From: Streptomyces griseocarneus
GTDB lineage: Bacteria > Actinomycetota > Actinomycetes > Streptomycetales > Streptomycetaceae
Assembly (NCBI GenBank): GCA_003674045.1
Contig: PENC01000001.1
Coordinates: 434,001 to 498,000, forward strand
Direction of reading: 5' to 3'
DNA length: 64,000 nucleotides
The translations under genes were made by a program, and so were the position numbers. Shown piece after piece: positions 15,265 through 23,488 of the stretch (positions are counted from its first letter, which is position 1; the number at the start of each line of letters is the position of its first letter). Under the pieces are notes generated by a model that saw only the letters and a list, made by a program, of their open reading frames with translations, was not told where the DNA came from and made no database searches.

Positions 15265-16659
15265 GTGGCCTCAGTGCCCAGGTTCACGGAGCGCAGCACC
15301 GAGCAAGGCGCCGAGCCCGGCGCGTCCGGCGACGGAGACGGGGGAGGCGACGGCGTCCATCCCGTCGACCGGCTCGTACCGCCCGGAAAGCTGCTGGCCG
15401 GCGGCTTCCAGCACGTGGCCGCCAGCTACGCGGGGGTCGTCGCGCCGCCGCTCGTCCTCGGTGCGTCCATCGGACTCTCCCCGGCCCAGATCACCTTCCT
15501 CGTGGGAGCCTCCCTCTTCACGGCGGGCGTGGCGACGCTGCTCCAGACGATCGGCTTCTGGAAGGTCGGCGCGCGGCTGCCGTTCGTCAACGGTGTCTCG
15601 TTCGCGGGCGTCGCCCCCATGCTCGCCGTCGCGGACGCCCAGCCCCACCGGCGGGACGCCCTGCCGGTCATCTACGGGGCCGTCATGGTGGCCGGGGTGC
15701 TCGGTTTCGTCCTCGCGCCGTACTTCTGCAGACTCGTCCGCTTCTTCCCGCCCGTCGTCAGCGGCACCGTCATCACCCTCATCGGCATCAGCCTGCTGCC
15801 GGTGTCCTTCGGCTGGATCCAGGGCGGGCGCGCCGACCGGCCGGCCTCGCTCACCAACCTGGGCCTGGCCGGGGCGACACTGGCCGTGGTCCTCGTGCTG
15901 CGACGGCTGCTCAAGGGGTTCCTCCAGCAGATCGCGATCCTCCTCGGGCTGGTGGCGGGCACGCTCATCGCCATACCGGCCGGGGCGGTCGACTTCTCGC
16001 CCACCGCGCACGCCCGCGTCGTCGGCTTCCCGACGCCCTTCCACTTCGGGGCGCCGCACTTCGCGGCCTCCGCCATCGTGTCGATGTGCGTGCTCATGCT
16101 CGTCTGCATGACCGAGAGCACGGCGGACATGCTGGCGCTCGGGGAGGTGGTCGGCCGCCCCGCCGACGAGAAGCTCATCGCACGCGGCCTGCGGGCCGAC
16201 ACGCTCGGCTCGGCCGTCAGCCCCTTCTTCAACGGCTTCGCGAACAGTGCCTTCGCGCAGAACATCGGCCTGGTCGCCCTCACCCGCGTGCGCAGCCGCT
16301 TCGTGGTGGCTGCGTGCGGACTGATGTTCGTCCTGCTCGGGCTGAGCCCCGTCTTCGCCTCGCTCATCGCCGTGGTGCCACGGCCGGTGCTCGGGGGCGC
16401 CGGCATCGTCCTCTTCGGCAGCGTGGCCGCGAGCGGCATCAACGTCCTCCGCACGGCGGGCCTGGACCAGGGCGACAACCTGCTGATCGCGGCGACGTCG
16501 CTGGGGGTGGGGCTGATTCCGGTGGTCTCGCATGCGTTTTACGACAACGCGGCGATTCCGGCCACGGTGCGGATTCTTCTGGACTCGGGGGTGAGTGCGG
16601 GGTGTGTGGTGGCGGTGGTTCTGAATCTGGTGTTCAACCATGGGCGGCGATCCGAATGA
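15265..16659 (+). CDS. NCS2 family nucleobase permease (uracil/xanthine/urate type)
   Basis: This 464-residue polytopic membrane protein is of the nucleobase-cation symporter-2 family. Typical features are the QHVAASYAGVVAPPL opening helix, the long hydrophobic segments with VPRPVLGGAGIVLFG near helix 10, and the SPFFNGFANSAFAQNIGLVALT motif. The GTG at 15265 follows AGGAGGA. The first 45 residues are hydrophilic. Location beside uricase and 8-oxoguanine deaminase suggests uptake of xanthine or urate. Confidence 0.9.
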   Translation: MASVPRFTERSTEQGAEPGASGDGDGGGDGVHPVDRLVPPGKLLAGGFQHVAASYAGVVAPPLVLGASIGLSPAQITFLVGASLFTAGVATLLQTIGFWKVGARLPFVNGVSFAGVAPMLAVADAQPHRRDALPVIYGAVMVAGVLGFVLAPYFCRLVRFFPPVVSGTVITLIGISLLPVSFGWIQGGRADRPASLTNLGLAGATLAVVLVLRRLLKGFLQQIAILLGLVAGTLIAIPAGAVDFSPTAHARVVGFPTPFHFGAPHFAASAIVSMCVLMLVCMTESTADMLALGEVVGRPADEKLIARGLRADTLGSAVSPFFNGFANSAFAQNIGLVALTRVRSRFVVAACGLMFVLLGLSPVFASLIAVVPRPVLGGAGIVLFGSVAASGINVLRTAGLDQGDNLLIAATSLGVGLIPVVSHAFYDNAAIPATVRILLDSGVSAGCVVAVVLNLVFNHGRRSE

Positions 16660-16660
16660 C

Positions 16661-16770
16661 CGGGGTGCGCCTACCGGGGTGCGTCTTGCGCTGCGTGCGC
16701 GGCTGCGGGTCCGGTGGGGGCTTGTCGCGCAGTTCCCCGCGCCCCTTAAGACCGGGGCTTCGCCCCGGGG
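16661..16770 (+). repeat. Dispersed intergenic repeat, copy 2
   Basis: The core GTGCGCGGCTGCGGGTCCGG, GGGGGCTTGTCGCGCAGTTC and CCCGCGCCCCTT begins within a few bases of the permease stop codon. It ends in an extra hairpin (CCGGGGCTTCGCCCCGG). Confidence 0.8.
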
Positions 16771-16847
16771 ACACGCCCCAGCAGGGTGCCCTGATCACGT
16801 AGCGAACGGCGCAAAATGGGGGAAATCGTTCCCTGAGAGGCCCCGTC

Positions 16848-18359
16848 GTGGATGAGTCAGGTCAGAGCGCGAGCCCCGTGGGGGCGAAGGTCCGGTTTCC
16901 GAGTGCGTTGACCGTGCTCGTCGTCGTGACCCTCGTCGTGTGGGGGCTCACCTTCGTCATTCCCTCCGGGAGCTATCGGCGCGGCGCCGCCGGGAAGCCG
17001 CTCCAGGGGACGTACCACCGGGAGGCCGCCCCGGGCGACTTCGTGCACCGGCTCGGGGATCTCTTCCTCTCCCCGGTCAACGGGCTCTACGGCATCCGGG
17101 ACGGCAGGACGGGCCAGGTCGCCCCGGATGCGGTGGGGGCCCTCTACGGCAGTGCGGGGGTGTTCCTCTTCGTGCTCGCCATCGGGGCGTTCATCACGGT
17201 CGTGTTCGCCACGGGCGCCCTGGACCGCGGTATCGAGCGGCTCGCGCACCGGCTGCGCGAGCGCGGGGCGCTGCTGATCGCCGGGGTGATGACCGTGTTC
17301 TCGCTGCTGGGCACCGTGGAGGGGTTCGCCGAGGAGACCCTCGGCTTCTACGGGCTGATCGTGCCGCTGATGCTGGCCCTCGGCTACGACCGCATGGTCG
17401 CCACCGGCACCATCATCCTCGGCGCGGGCGTCGGCGTGCTCGCCTCCACCGTCAACCCCTTCGCCACCGGAGTGGCCTCCTCCGCCGCCGACATCTCGCT
17501 CGGCGACGGCATCGGGCTGCGCTTCGCGATGTGGGTGGTGCTCACCGCCGTCACCGTCGGCTACGTCCTGCGGTACGCGCACAAGGTGCGTACGGACCCG
17601 GGGCGCTCGCTCGTCGGCTTCCTGCCCGGCGACCGCGAACTGGCCGCGGAGGCACAGGCGCCGCCCGAACTCACGGGGCTGCAGAAAGGTGTGCTCGGCC
17701 TGGTCGCCGCGGTGTTCGCCTTCATGATCTTCTCGGTGATCCCCTGGGCGAGCGCGCTCACCGGAAAGGCCGACGCGACCCCCTACGGCTGGGAACTCGG
17801 CTGGTCCTTCGCCCAGTTGGCGGCCCTCTTCCTCGTCGCCGCCGTGCTCGTCGGCATCGTCGCCCGCCTGGGCGAACAGCGGCTGAGCGAGCGGATCGTC
17901 CAGGGCGCGGGGGACTTCATCGCCCCCGCGCTGACGATCGTGCTCGCCCGCGGCGTCACCGTGATCATGAACAACGCCCGCATCACGGACACGGTGCTGC
18001 ACTCCATCGAGGGCGCCGTCTCCGGCACCCCGGCCGCGCTCTTCGGGATCGTCGTCTACATCGTCAACCTGCCACTGGCCTTCCTCATCCCCTCCACCTC
18101 CGGCCATGCCACCCTGGCCATGCCCATCCTCGCCCCGCTCGCCGACTTCGCGGGGGTGGCGCGCTCGGTGGTGGTCACCGCCTGGCAGGCCGCGAGCGGG
18201 GTGATGAACCTGTGGGTGCCGACCACCGCCGTCATCATGGGCGGCGTCGCGCTCGCCAAGGTCGGCTACGACCGGTACCTGCGCTTCGTCTGGCCACTGC
18301 TGCTTCTGCTCTCCGTCCTCATCTGCGGCTTCGTCGCCCTGGGCGCCCTGATGAGCTGA
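16848..18359 (+). CDS. YfcC family (DcuC-superfamily) transporter
   Basis: This 503-residue membrane protein has about twelve hydrophobic segments and the YfcC/arginine-ornithine-antiporter pattern. It opens with FPSALTVLVVVTLVVWGLTFVIPSG, has VEGFAEETLGFYGLIVPLM in the middle, the helix-break motif NLPLAFLIPSTSGHATLAMPILAPLADFAGV, and then GVMNLWVPTTAVIMGGVALA. The GTG at 16848 was chosen because the hydrophobic region begins soon after. The substrate is not evident; a carboxylate or amino acid is typical. It sits between the urate genes and the convergent pqq operon. Confidence 0.8.
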   Translation: MDESGQSASPVGAKVRFPSALTVLVVVTLVVWGLTFVIPSGSYRRGAAGKPLQGTYHREAAPGDFVHRLGDLFLSPVNGLYGIRDGRTGQVAPDAVGALYGSAGVFLFVLAIGAFITVVFATGALDRGIERLAHRLRERGALLIAGVMTVFSLLGTVEGFAEETLGFYGLIVPLMLALGYDRMVATGTIILGAGVGVLASTVNPFATGVASSAADISLGDGIGLRFAMWVVLTAVTVGYVLRYAHKVRTDPGRSLVGFLPGDRELAAEAQAPPELTGLQKGVLGLVAAVFAFMIFSVIPWASALTGKADATPYGWELGWSFAQLAALFLVAAVLVGIVARLGEQRLSERIVQGAGDFIAPALTIVLARGVTVIMNNARITDTVLHSIEGAVSGTPAALFGIVVYIVNLPLAFLIPSTSGHATLAMPILAPLADFAGVARSVVVTAWQAASGVMNLWVPTTAVIMGGVALAKVGYDRYLRFVWPLLLLLSVLICGFVALGALMS

Positions 18360-18374
18360 CCGCGGGATCCGGGT

Positions 18375-19268
18375 TCACAAGTGGATCTCCCGGCCGTCCA
18401 CCGCCACTTCCACCAGCGCCGACGTCAGCAGCGAACGTTCGCGGGAGGCCGGGTCCGCCACGGGGTTGGTGTTGTTCAGGTGGGTGTAGAGACAGCGGGT
18501 GCCCGCGTGCCCGCGCAGCCGGGCCAGGGTGCCCCCGGCGCCGGTGATGGGGAGGTGGCCCATCGCCCGCGCCCCCGGGCCGTGGCCCGTCATCCGCTCC
18601 ATCTCGTCCTCGCTCCAGAACGTGCCGTCGAGAATCGCGCACCGGGCCCCCGACAGCGCCGCCGCCAGCTCCTCCGGCCAACGGGCGAGGGACGGCGCGT
18701 AGACGGCGGCCGAACCCGTCACCGTGTCGTCGAAGCGGTACGCCACCACCCACGGGCCGGGGCGGGGGGAGCCCGCGGCGTAGCGCGGGCGCTTGTCGCT
18801 CACGGGGATCACCGAGACGCGCAGCCTGCCGTCGTCCAGCCGCAGCTCCCCCGTGAGCGTCTGCCAGCGGGCCGCGCCGTACGGCGCCAGCAGGCTGCGC
18901 AGCGGGAAGTCCTCCGTGAGGGCCGCCACCACGGCCGCCGGGGCGAACAGGTCGAGCGCGGCGCCCTCGCGCAGCGCCAGCAGGCCCGTGGTGTGATCGA
19001 GCTCCCCGTCGGTGAGCAGCACGCCGCGCAGCGGGGTCCGGCGGGTGCCGCCCGGCGGGGCGAGCTCCGGGGACGCGAGGATCTGCGTCCGGATATCGGG
19101 CGAGGCGTTGACGAGGTACCAGGCGTCGGGGGAGGCGCTGACCGCCAGGCACTCCTGGGTGCGCCACACCGCCGGACCCGCGGCGCGGGCCCGTGAGCAG
19201 CCCGGGCAGGCGCAGTTCCACTGCGGCAGGCCGCCGCCCGCCGCCGTCCCCAGGATGCGCAGCCTCAC
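18375..19268 (-). CDS. pqqB: PQQ biosynthesis protein PqqB
   Basis: This metallo-beta-lactamase-fold enzyme has been shown in other bacteria to hydroxylate the tyrosine-derived ring during PQQ assembly. The 297-residue protein starts with GTG and has the PqqB signature GTAAGGGLPQWNCACPGC, ASPDIRTQI, LLTDGELDHTTGLL and THLNNTNP near the end. It is the last gene of the operon, 48 bases after the propeller gene, an order unlike the usual pqqABCDE. Confidence 0.93.
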   Translation of the reverse strand: MRLRILGTAAGGGLPQWNCACPGCSRARAAGPAVWRTQECLAVSASPDAWYLVNASPDIRTQILASPELAPPGGTRRTPLRGVLLTDGELDHTTGLLALREGAALDLFAPAAVVAALTEDFPLRSLLAPYGAARWQTLTGELRLDDGRLRVSVIPVSDKRPRYAAGSPRPGPWVVAYRFDDTVTGSAAVYAPSLARWPEELAAALSGARCAILDGTFWSEDEMERMTGHGPGARAMGHLPITGAGGTLARLRGHAGTRCLYTHLNNTNPVADPASRERSLLTSALVEVAVDGREIHL

Positions 19269-19316
19269 TCCCGCCCCCTGATCACGGCCCCTGCCCCCTT
19301 GCCCTCGTGCCCCGCC

Positions 19317-20879
19317 TCAGCTCAGCAGCCCGTACACATGCAGCGTCTTGGAGAACGTGGGCACGTACACCTTGCCGCCCGCCACGGTCGGCGGGGCGAA
19401 CTTCGCGTACAGGCCCACGTCGTCGCGGGTGGCGTTCATCTTGCTGTTCCACAGCTCCTGGGTCAGGTCGGTGGCCCGGTAGGCGCGGACGATGCCCCCG
19501 ACCACCTGCTGATTGGCGTCGTCGCGGTACGGGTGGGTCGCCCAGACGATGCCGGTGGCGGGGTCGTCGCCGAGGGCGGAGAGCGACAGGGCGCCGCCCG
19601 GCATGCCGAGGGAGCCGCCGGGGTTGCCCGTGGGGTCCGTCGTGGTGCTCGTCGAGACCGGGGTCGTCTGCAGCAGGCCCCCGGCGAAGCGGTAGGCCCG
19701 CAGGAAGGCCTGCTCGGGCCAGATGTACAGCCACGGCCCGCCGCCACCGCGGAAGTTCCAGTACACGGGCCCGCCGTGGATGTGGTGGCTGAGCAGGCCG
19801 GGCCGCTCCACGAAGAAGCTCTGCACGATCTGGCTGTCGGAACCGGCGTGGAAGTGGCCCATGCTGCCGGTGTCCAGCAGATAGAACTTGCTCTCCTTGC
19901 CGCCGTGCAGCAGCAGCCGGGTGCCCGGGACGAGCAGGGGCCCGGCCGAGCCGAGGTCCGCGTCGGCGCGGTCCAGGTCGGCGTTGTTGAACGGCGAGAA
20001 CCAGTCGGCGAGCACGAGGCCGGGGGTGAGCTTGACGACGGCGTCGCCCAGCTCCGTACCGTCCTCACGGAAGCCGCCGTTCCCGGTCACGAAGTAGACG
20101 TTGCCGTCGTTGTCGACCCCGAGCCCCTGGCCCGCCTGCCAGACTCCGCCCCGTGTGGTGCCGGGCGTGGTCACGTACACGCCCGTCTGCCGGAGGGTGT
20201 CCGCGTCGAAGCCGAACACCCAGCCGTGGTACGGGTCCTTGTCGCCGTACGAGGCGAACGCGACGTACACCCGGTCGTTCGCGAGGGTCAGGGCCGACCG
20301 CTGGTTCTGCCGGTTGGCGGTGAACGTCAAAGTGCCGTGGGAGCTGCCCGCGCCGCTGCCGGGCACGGTGGCGGCGATCCGTACCGGGCCGCCGAGCGCC
20401 TCCCGGCCGGTGGACAGGTCGAGCGCGTGCAGGGTGTGGTGGTACGCGCCCTGCTCCTTGGTGAAGGCGACGACGTAGAGGAGCTGCCGCCGCACGTCGA
20501 TGACCGGGGTGCTCAGCACCCCCACCTCGACCGCGATGTCGTTGTAGGGCGTCGGGCCGATACGGGGGTCGGGCAGGGGAGCCGCGGGGCCCAGCGTGGT
20601 CTGCCACAGCGGGGCTGCGGCGGCCGGGTCGTCGGCGTCGAAGGCGTAGACGCTGTTGTGCATCGTGGCCGTGAAGACGACATTGCGCAGGCCGTGGCCC
20701 GCGACGGGGCACTGGGCGAGGTAGAGGGGCTGGGCGTAGATCTCGCCGTCCACGGAACGGCTGAAGAGCTTGCCGAAGGTCTTCGGGCCGACGGTGTCCG
20801 GGCGGAGGGCCGCCTCCAGCAGATTGGCGCCCGTACGGCGGTTGTCGTTGTGCTGCGTGGTGACCGACAGCGCGTTCAT
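19317..20879 (-). CDS. PQQ-binding-like beta-propeller protein in the pqq operon
   Basis: This 520-residue protein of repeated beta strands (FFAFDAD-type and LYVV/VYFVTGNGG blades) has the look of a quinoprotein propeller, with YAFDADD, LLYVVAF, VYFVTGNGG, RAYRATD and VYVPTFSKTLHVYG. No signal peptide or membrane segment is visible at MNALSVTTQHNDN, so it is predicted to be cytoplasmic or exported by a route not visible here. The ATG at 20879 overlaps the pqqE stop as ATGA. Being coupled inside the pqq operon, it is a likely PQQ user or carrier, but no catalytic residues are assigned. Confidence 0.75.
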   Translation of the reverse strand: MNALSVTTQHNDNRRTGANLLEAALRPDTVGPKTFGKLFSRSVDGEIYAQPLYLAQCPVAGHGLRNVVFTATMHNSVYAFDADDPAAAAPLWQTTLGPAAPLPDPRIGPTPYNDIAVEVGVLSTPVIDVRRQLLYVVAFTKEQGAYHHTLHALDLSTGREALGGPVRIAATVPGSGAGSSHGTLTFTANRQNQRSALTLANDRVYVAFASYGDKDPYHGWVFGFDADTLRQTGVYVTTPGTTRGGVWQAGQGLGVDNDGNVYFVTGNGGFREDGTELGDAVVKLTPGLVLADWFSPFNNADLDRADADLGSAGPLLVPGTRLLLHGGKESKFYLLDTGSMGHFHAGSDSQIVQSFFVERPGLLSHHIHGGPVYWNFRGGGGPWLYIWPEQAFLRAYRFAGGLLQTTPVSTSTTTDPTGNPGGSLGMPGGALSLSALGDDPATGIVWATHPYRDDANQQVVGGIVRAYRATDLTQELWNSKMNATRDDVGLYAKFAPPTVAGGKVYVPTFSKTLHVYGLLS

Positions 20880-22111
20880 GACGTCGTCTTCTCCTGTGCT
20901 TCCGCTCCGTCCGGGACGCCGTTTCCTGTTCCTCCGTCTGCTCCTCCGCTTGTTCCTGCGCCTGTTCCCGCGCCGGGGCGTTTTCGGTGCCGGACCCGGA
21001 TGCGGGTGCGGGTGTCGGTGCGGGGCACGAGCGGCGTCGCGTCGGCGGCTCGGGCGGTATCGGCGCGGACGGCCTCGGCCAGGGCGGCGTGGTGCGGGGA
21101 CAGCGCGCACACCGGGTCCGTGGCGGAGGCGTCCCCGGTCAGCTGGAAGGCCTGGCACCGGCAGCCGCCGTGGTCGATCTCCTTGCGGGCACAGCTGCGG
21201 CACGGCTCCCGCATCCACCCCGTGCCGCGGAAGCGGTTGAAGGCGGGGGAGTCGAACCAGATGTCGGCCAGCCGCGCCCGGGCGACATTCACCACGCCGA
21301 GCCCCGGGATCTGCGCTGCCGCCGGGCACGGCAGCACGTCCCCGTTGGGCGTGACGGTCAGCTGGCGGCTGCCCCAGCCGTGCATGCAGGGCTTGGGCAC
21401 GCCCTCGTACAGATCGGCCACCACATAGACGATCTCCAGCCGCCCGGCCAGCCGCTCCCGCGCGGCCCGGATCACCGGCTCGACCGCGGCGAGCTGCTCC
21501 CGTGTGGGCAGCAGGGCCCGGCGGTTGAGCAGGGCCCAGCCGTAGTACTGCGCGTTGGCCAGCTCCAGGCGGTCGGCGCCCAGCCGCTCGGCGAGCTCGA
21601 TCAGGGCCCCGGCCCGTCCGATGGTGGCCCGGTGCAGCACGGCGTTGAGCGTCAGCGGCAGACCCGCCTCCTTGACGAGCGCGGCGGCCGCGAGCTTGCG
21701 CCGGTGCGCCGGGCGGCCCGCGATGGTGTCCGCCTCCGGGGCGTCGGCGCTCTGGACGCTGATCTGCACATGGTCGAGCCCGGCCGCGGCCAGCGCTGTC
21801 AGCCGTGCCGCGGTGAGGGCCTGGCCGCCGGTGACGAGGCCGGTGTAGAGCCCCAGGGCGTGGGCGTGCGCGACGATCGCGGTCAGGTCGCCCCGCAGCA
21901 GCGGCTCCCCGCCGGAGAAGTGCACCTGGAGCACCCCGAGCTCGCGGGCCTCGGTGAGCACACGGCACCAGTCGGCGAGGGACAGCTCGTCGGCGTAGGC
22001 GTCCAGGGCCACCGGGTTGGAGCAGTAGGCGCAGCGCAGCGGGCAGCGGTACGTCAGCTCGGCGAGCATCCCGAGCGGCCGGTCCGGCGGCTCGCCCTGC
22101 GGCCTATCCAT
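20876..22111 (-). CDS. pqqE: PQQ biosynthesis radical SAM enzyme PqqE
   Basis: This radical SAM/SPASM enzyme joins the Glu and Tyr side chains of PqqA by a carbon-carbon bond. The 411-residue protein has the radical SAM motif CPLRCAYC (about residues 24-31), GGEPLLR, and the auxiliary-cluster cysteines in the C-terminal third (CMHGWGSRQLTVTPNGDVLPC, CRSCARKEIDHGGCRC). The ATG at 22111 overlaps pqqD by eight bases. The last 50 residues are an arginine- and glycine-rich tail not usual for PqqE, possibly disordered. Confidence 0.95.
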   Translation of the reverse strand: MDRPQGEPPDRPLGMLAELTYRCPLRCAYCSNPVALDAYADELSLADWCRVLTEARELGVLQVHFSGGEPLLRGDLTAIVAHAHALGLYTGLVTGGQALTAARLTALAAAGLDHVQISVQSADAPEADTIAGRPAHRRKLAAAALVKEAGLPLTLNAVLHRATIGRAGALIELAERLGADRLELANAQYYGWALLNRRALLPTREQLAAVEPVIRAARERLAGRLEIVYVVADLYEGVPKPCMHGWGSRQLTVTPNGDVLPCPAAAQIPGLGVVNVARARLADIWFDSPAFNRFRGTGWMREPCRSCARKEIDHGGCRCQAFQLTGDASATDPVCALSPHHAALAEAVRADTARAADATPLVPRTDTRTRIRVRHRKRPGAGTGAGTSGGADGGTGNGVPDGAEAQEKTTS

Positions 22112-22463
22112 CGGTGTGCTCCGGAGCGGCGGGGGAGGGCCCGGCATCGTCGCGCCCGGGGACGGCGGGGGACGGCTCGACCAGGCGCCGCCAGGCCAGC
22201 TCCGCGAGGAAGGCGCGGACCTCCCGGGCGGGCACGCCCGCGTACGTCCGGGAGAGGGCCTCGGCGAGGGCCGTCTCGTCGGTGCCGCCGTCGCAGAGGG
22301 CGAGGACGGCGGCCGCGGTCTCGTTGAGCAGCAGGACGCCCTCGGGGTGGAGCAGCACGCCGGTGTCACGGACCGGGTCGTGCCGGAGACGCACCCCGCC
22401 GCGCAGCCGCCAGCGCACTCCGGGACCGCCTCCCGCCGTGTGACCGTGCTCTGGGGTGCTCAC
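22104..22463 (-). CDS. pqqD: PqqA-binding protein PqqD
   Basis: PqqD is the peptide chaperone (RRE) that presents PqqA to PqqE. The 119-residue protein starts with a GTG overlapping the pqqC stop. It shows the winged-helix pattern HPEGVLLLNETAAAVLALCDGGTDETALAEALSRTY, then VRAFLAELAWRRLVEP. The first 20 and last 20 residues are extra compared with the usual length of about 90. Confidence 0.92.
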   Translation of the reverse strand: MSTPEHGHTAGGGPGVRWRLRGGVRLRHDPVRDTGVLLHPEGVLLLNETAAAVLALCDGGTDETALAEALSRTYAGVPAREVRAFLAELAWRRLVEPSPAVPGRDDAGPSPAAPEHTDG

Positions 22464-23158
22464 GGTGTCCTGCCCGCGTGTTCGAGGGCGTCGAGCATGG
22501 CCCAGAGCACGTCGCACTTGAACGCCAGCGCCGCGAGCGCGGCTTCCTGCCGCTCCTGCGTGGTGCAGTGGGTGAGGACGAGATCCAGGGCGTGCCGGGC
22601 GTCCTCGGTGGCGGCGGCGGGCCGCTCGGCGAAGTAGCCGTGGCCCGACGCGGCGATCCACGGATAGTGGGTGCGCAGCGCGGCGAGGCGCTCCCGCATC
22701 AGCTCGGGCGAGAACAGCTCGGTGAGCGAGGAGGCCACGGCCTCGATCCAGGGGCGGTCGCGGGCGAAGGCGACATAGGAGTCGGTGGCGAAGCGGACGC
22801 CGGGGACGACATGGCGCTCGTCCAGCACCTCGGCGCGGCCGAGGCCGGCGGCCTCCGCGAGGTCGAGCCACTGGGCGTGGCCGCCGCGCTGCCCGGCCGT
22901 GCCGTCCTGGTAGAGGACGCGCTGGACCCAGCGGCGGCGCACCTCCGGATCGGGGCAATTGGCGACGATGGCCGCGTCCTTCTGCGGCAGGCACTTCTGG
23001 TAGTACCACCGGTTGGCGATCCACTGGCGCAGCTCCTGCCTGCTCAGCTCGCCCCGGTGGAGCCGCAGGTGCAGCGGGTGCTTGTGCCAGTAGCGGTCGG
23101 AGTGCGCGCGCAGTGCGGTGGTGAAGTCCTGCGGGCTCCGGGCGGGGGTCATCACCAT
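22460..23158 (-). CDS. pqqC: Pyrroloquinoline-quinone synthase PqqC
   Basis: This cofactor-free oxidase performs the last ring closure and oxidation in PQQ synthesis. The 232-residue helical protein has the family motifs RGELSRQELRQWIANRWYYQKCLPQKDAAI, HAQWLDLAEAAGL, and SLTELFSPELMRERL with THYPWI. It overlaps the end of pqqA; the start could be ATG 23158, GTG 23155 or ATG 23152, the last giving a TGATG overlap. Its stop overlaps pqqD as GTGA. Confidence 0.95.
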   Translation of the reverse strand: MVMTPARSPQDFTTALRAHSDRYWHKHPLHLRLHRGELSRQELRQWIANRWYYQKCLPQKDAAIVANCPDPEVRRRWVQRVLYQDGTAGQRGGHAQWLDLAEAAGLGRAEVLDERHVVPGVRFATDSYVAFARDRPWIEAVASSLTELFSPELMRERLAALRTHYPWIAASGHGYFAERPAAATEDARHALDLVLTHCTTQERQEAALAALAFKCDVLWAMLDALEHAGRTP

Positions 23159-23352
23159 CGCCCGGCGTACGCCGTGACCTCTTCGCCGAGCTCGATGTCG
23201 GTGAAGGCGGGCGGCAGCCATGGGCGGAGCGCGGGCCCGGTGGATTCCCCGGCGGTGCCGATGCCCGCGGCGGCGGCGGGCCTCGGTGGCGCGGCGAGCG
23301 GCCTGTCGTCCGGCCGGGTGGTGACAGTGCTGGTGATCGGCGCTGCGGCCAT
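23152..23352 (-). CDS. pqqA: PQQ precursor peptide PqqA with long N-terminal extension
   Basis: The last 25 residues (PWLPPAFTDIELGEEVTAY then AGRW) match ordinary PqqA, including the conserved Glu and Tyr spaced E-x3-Y that become the PQQ skeleton. Typical PqqA peptides are only about 20-30 residues long; this one has about 40 extra Ala/Pro/Thr-rich residues before it. The ATG at 23352 follows GGGGGAG at good spacing, supporting the long form. It is first in the pqqA-C-D-E-propeller-pqqB operon. No pqqF-type protease is in the operon. Confidence 0.9.
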   Translation of the reverse strand: MAAAPITSTVTTRPDDRPLAAPPRPAAAAGIGTAGESTGPALRPWLPPAFTDIELGEEVTAYAGRW

Positions 23353-23488
23353 GGTGGCTCCCCCGTGACGTCCCTGTGCGGGACGCCTGGTGGGTGTGCC
23401 CCGCTCCCTCCCAGGGTGGGCCAGGGCACACATGAGCCACAATCACTGGATCGGGTGAACAATCATCAAATCACCCGTCTCATCCGTA

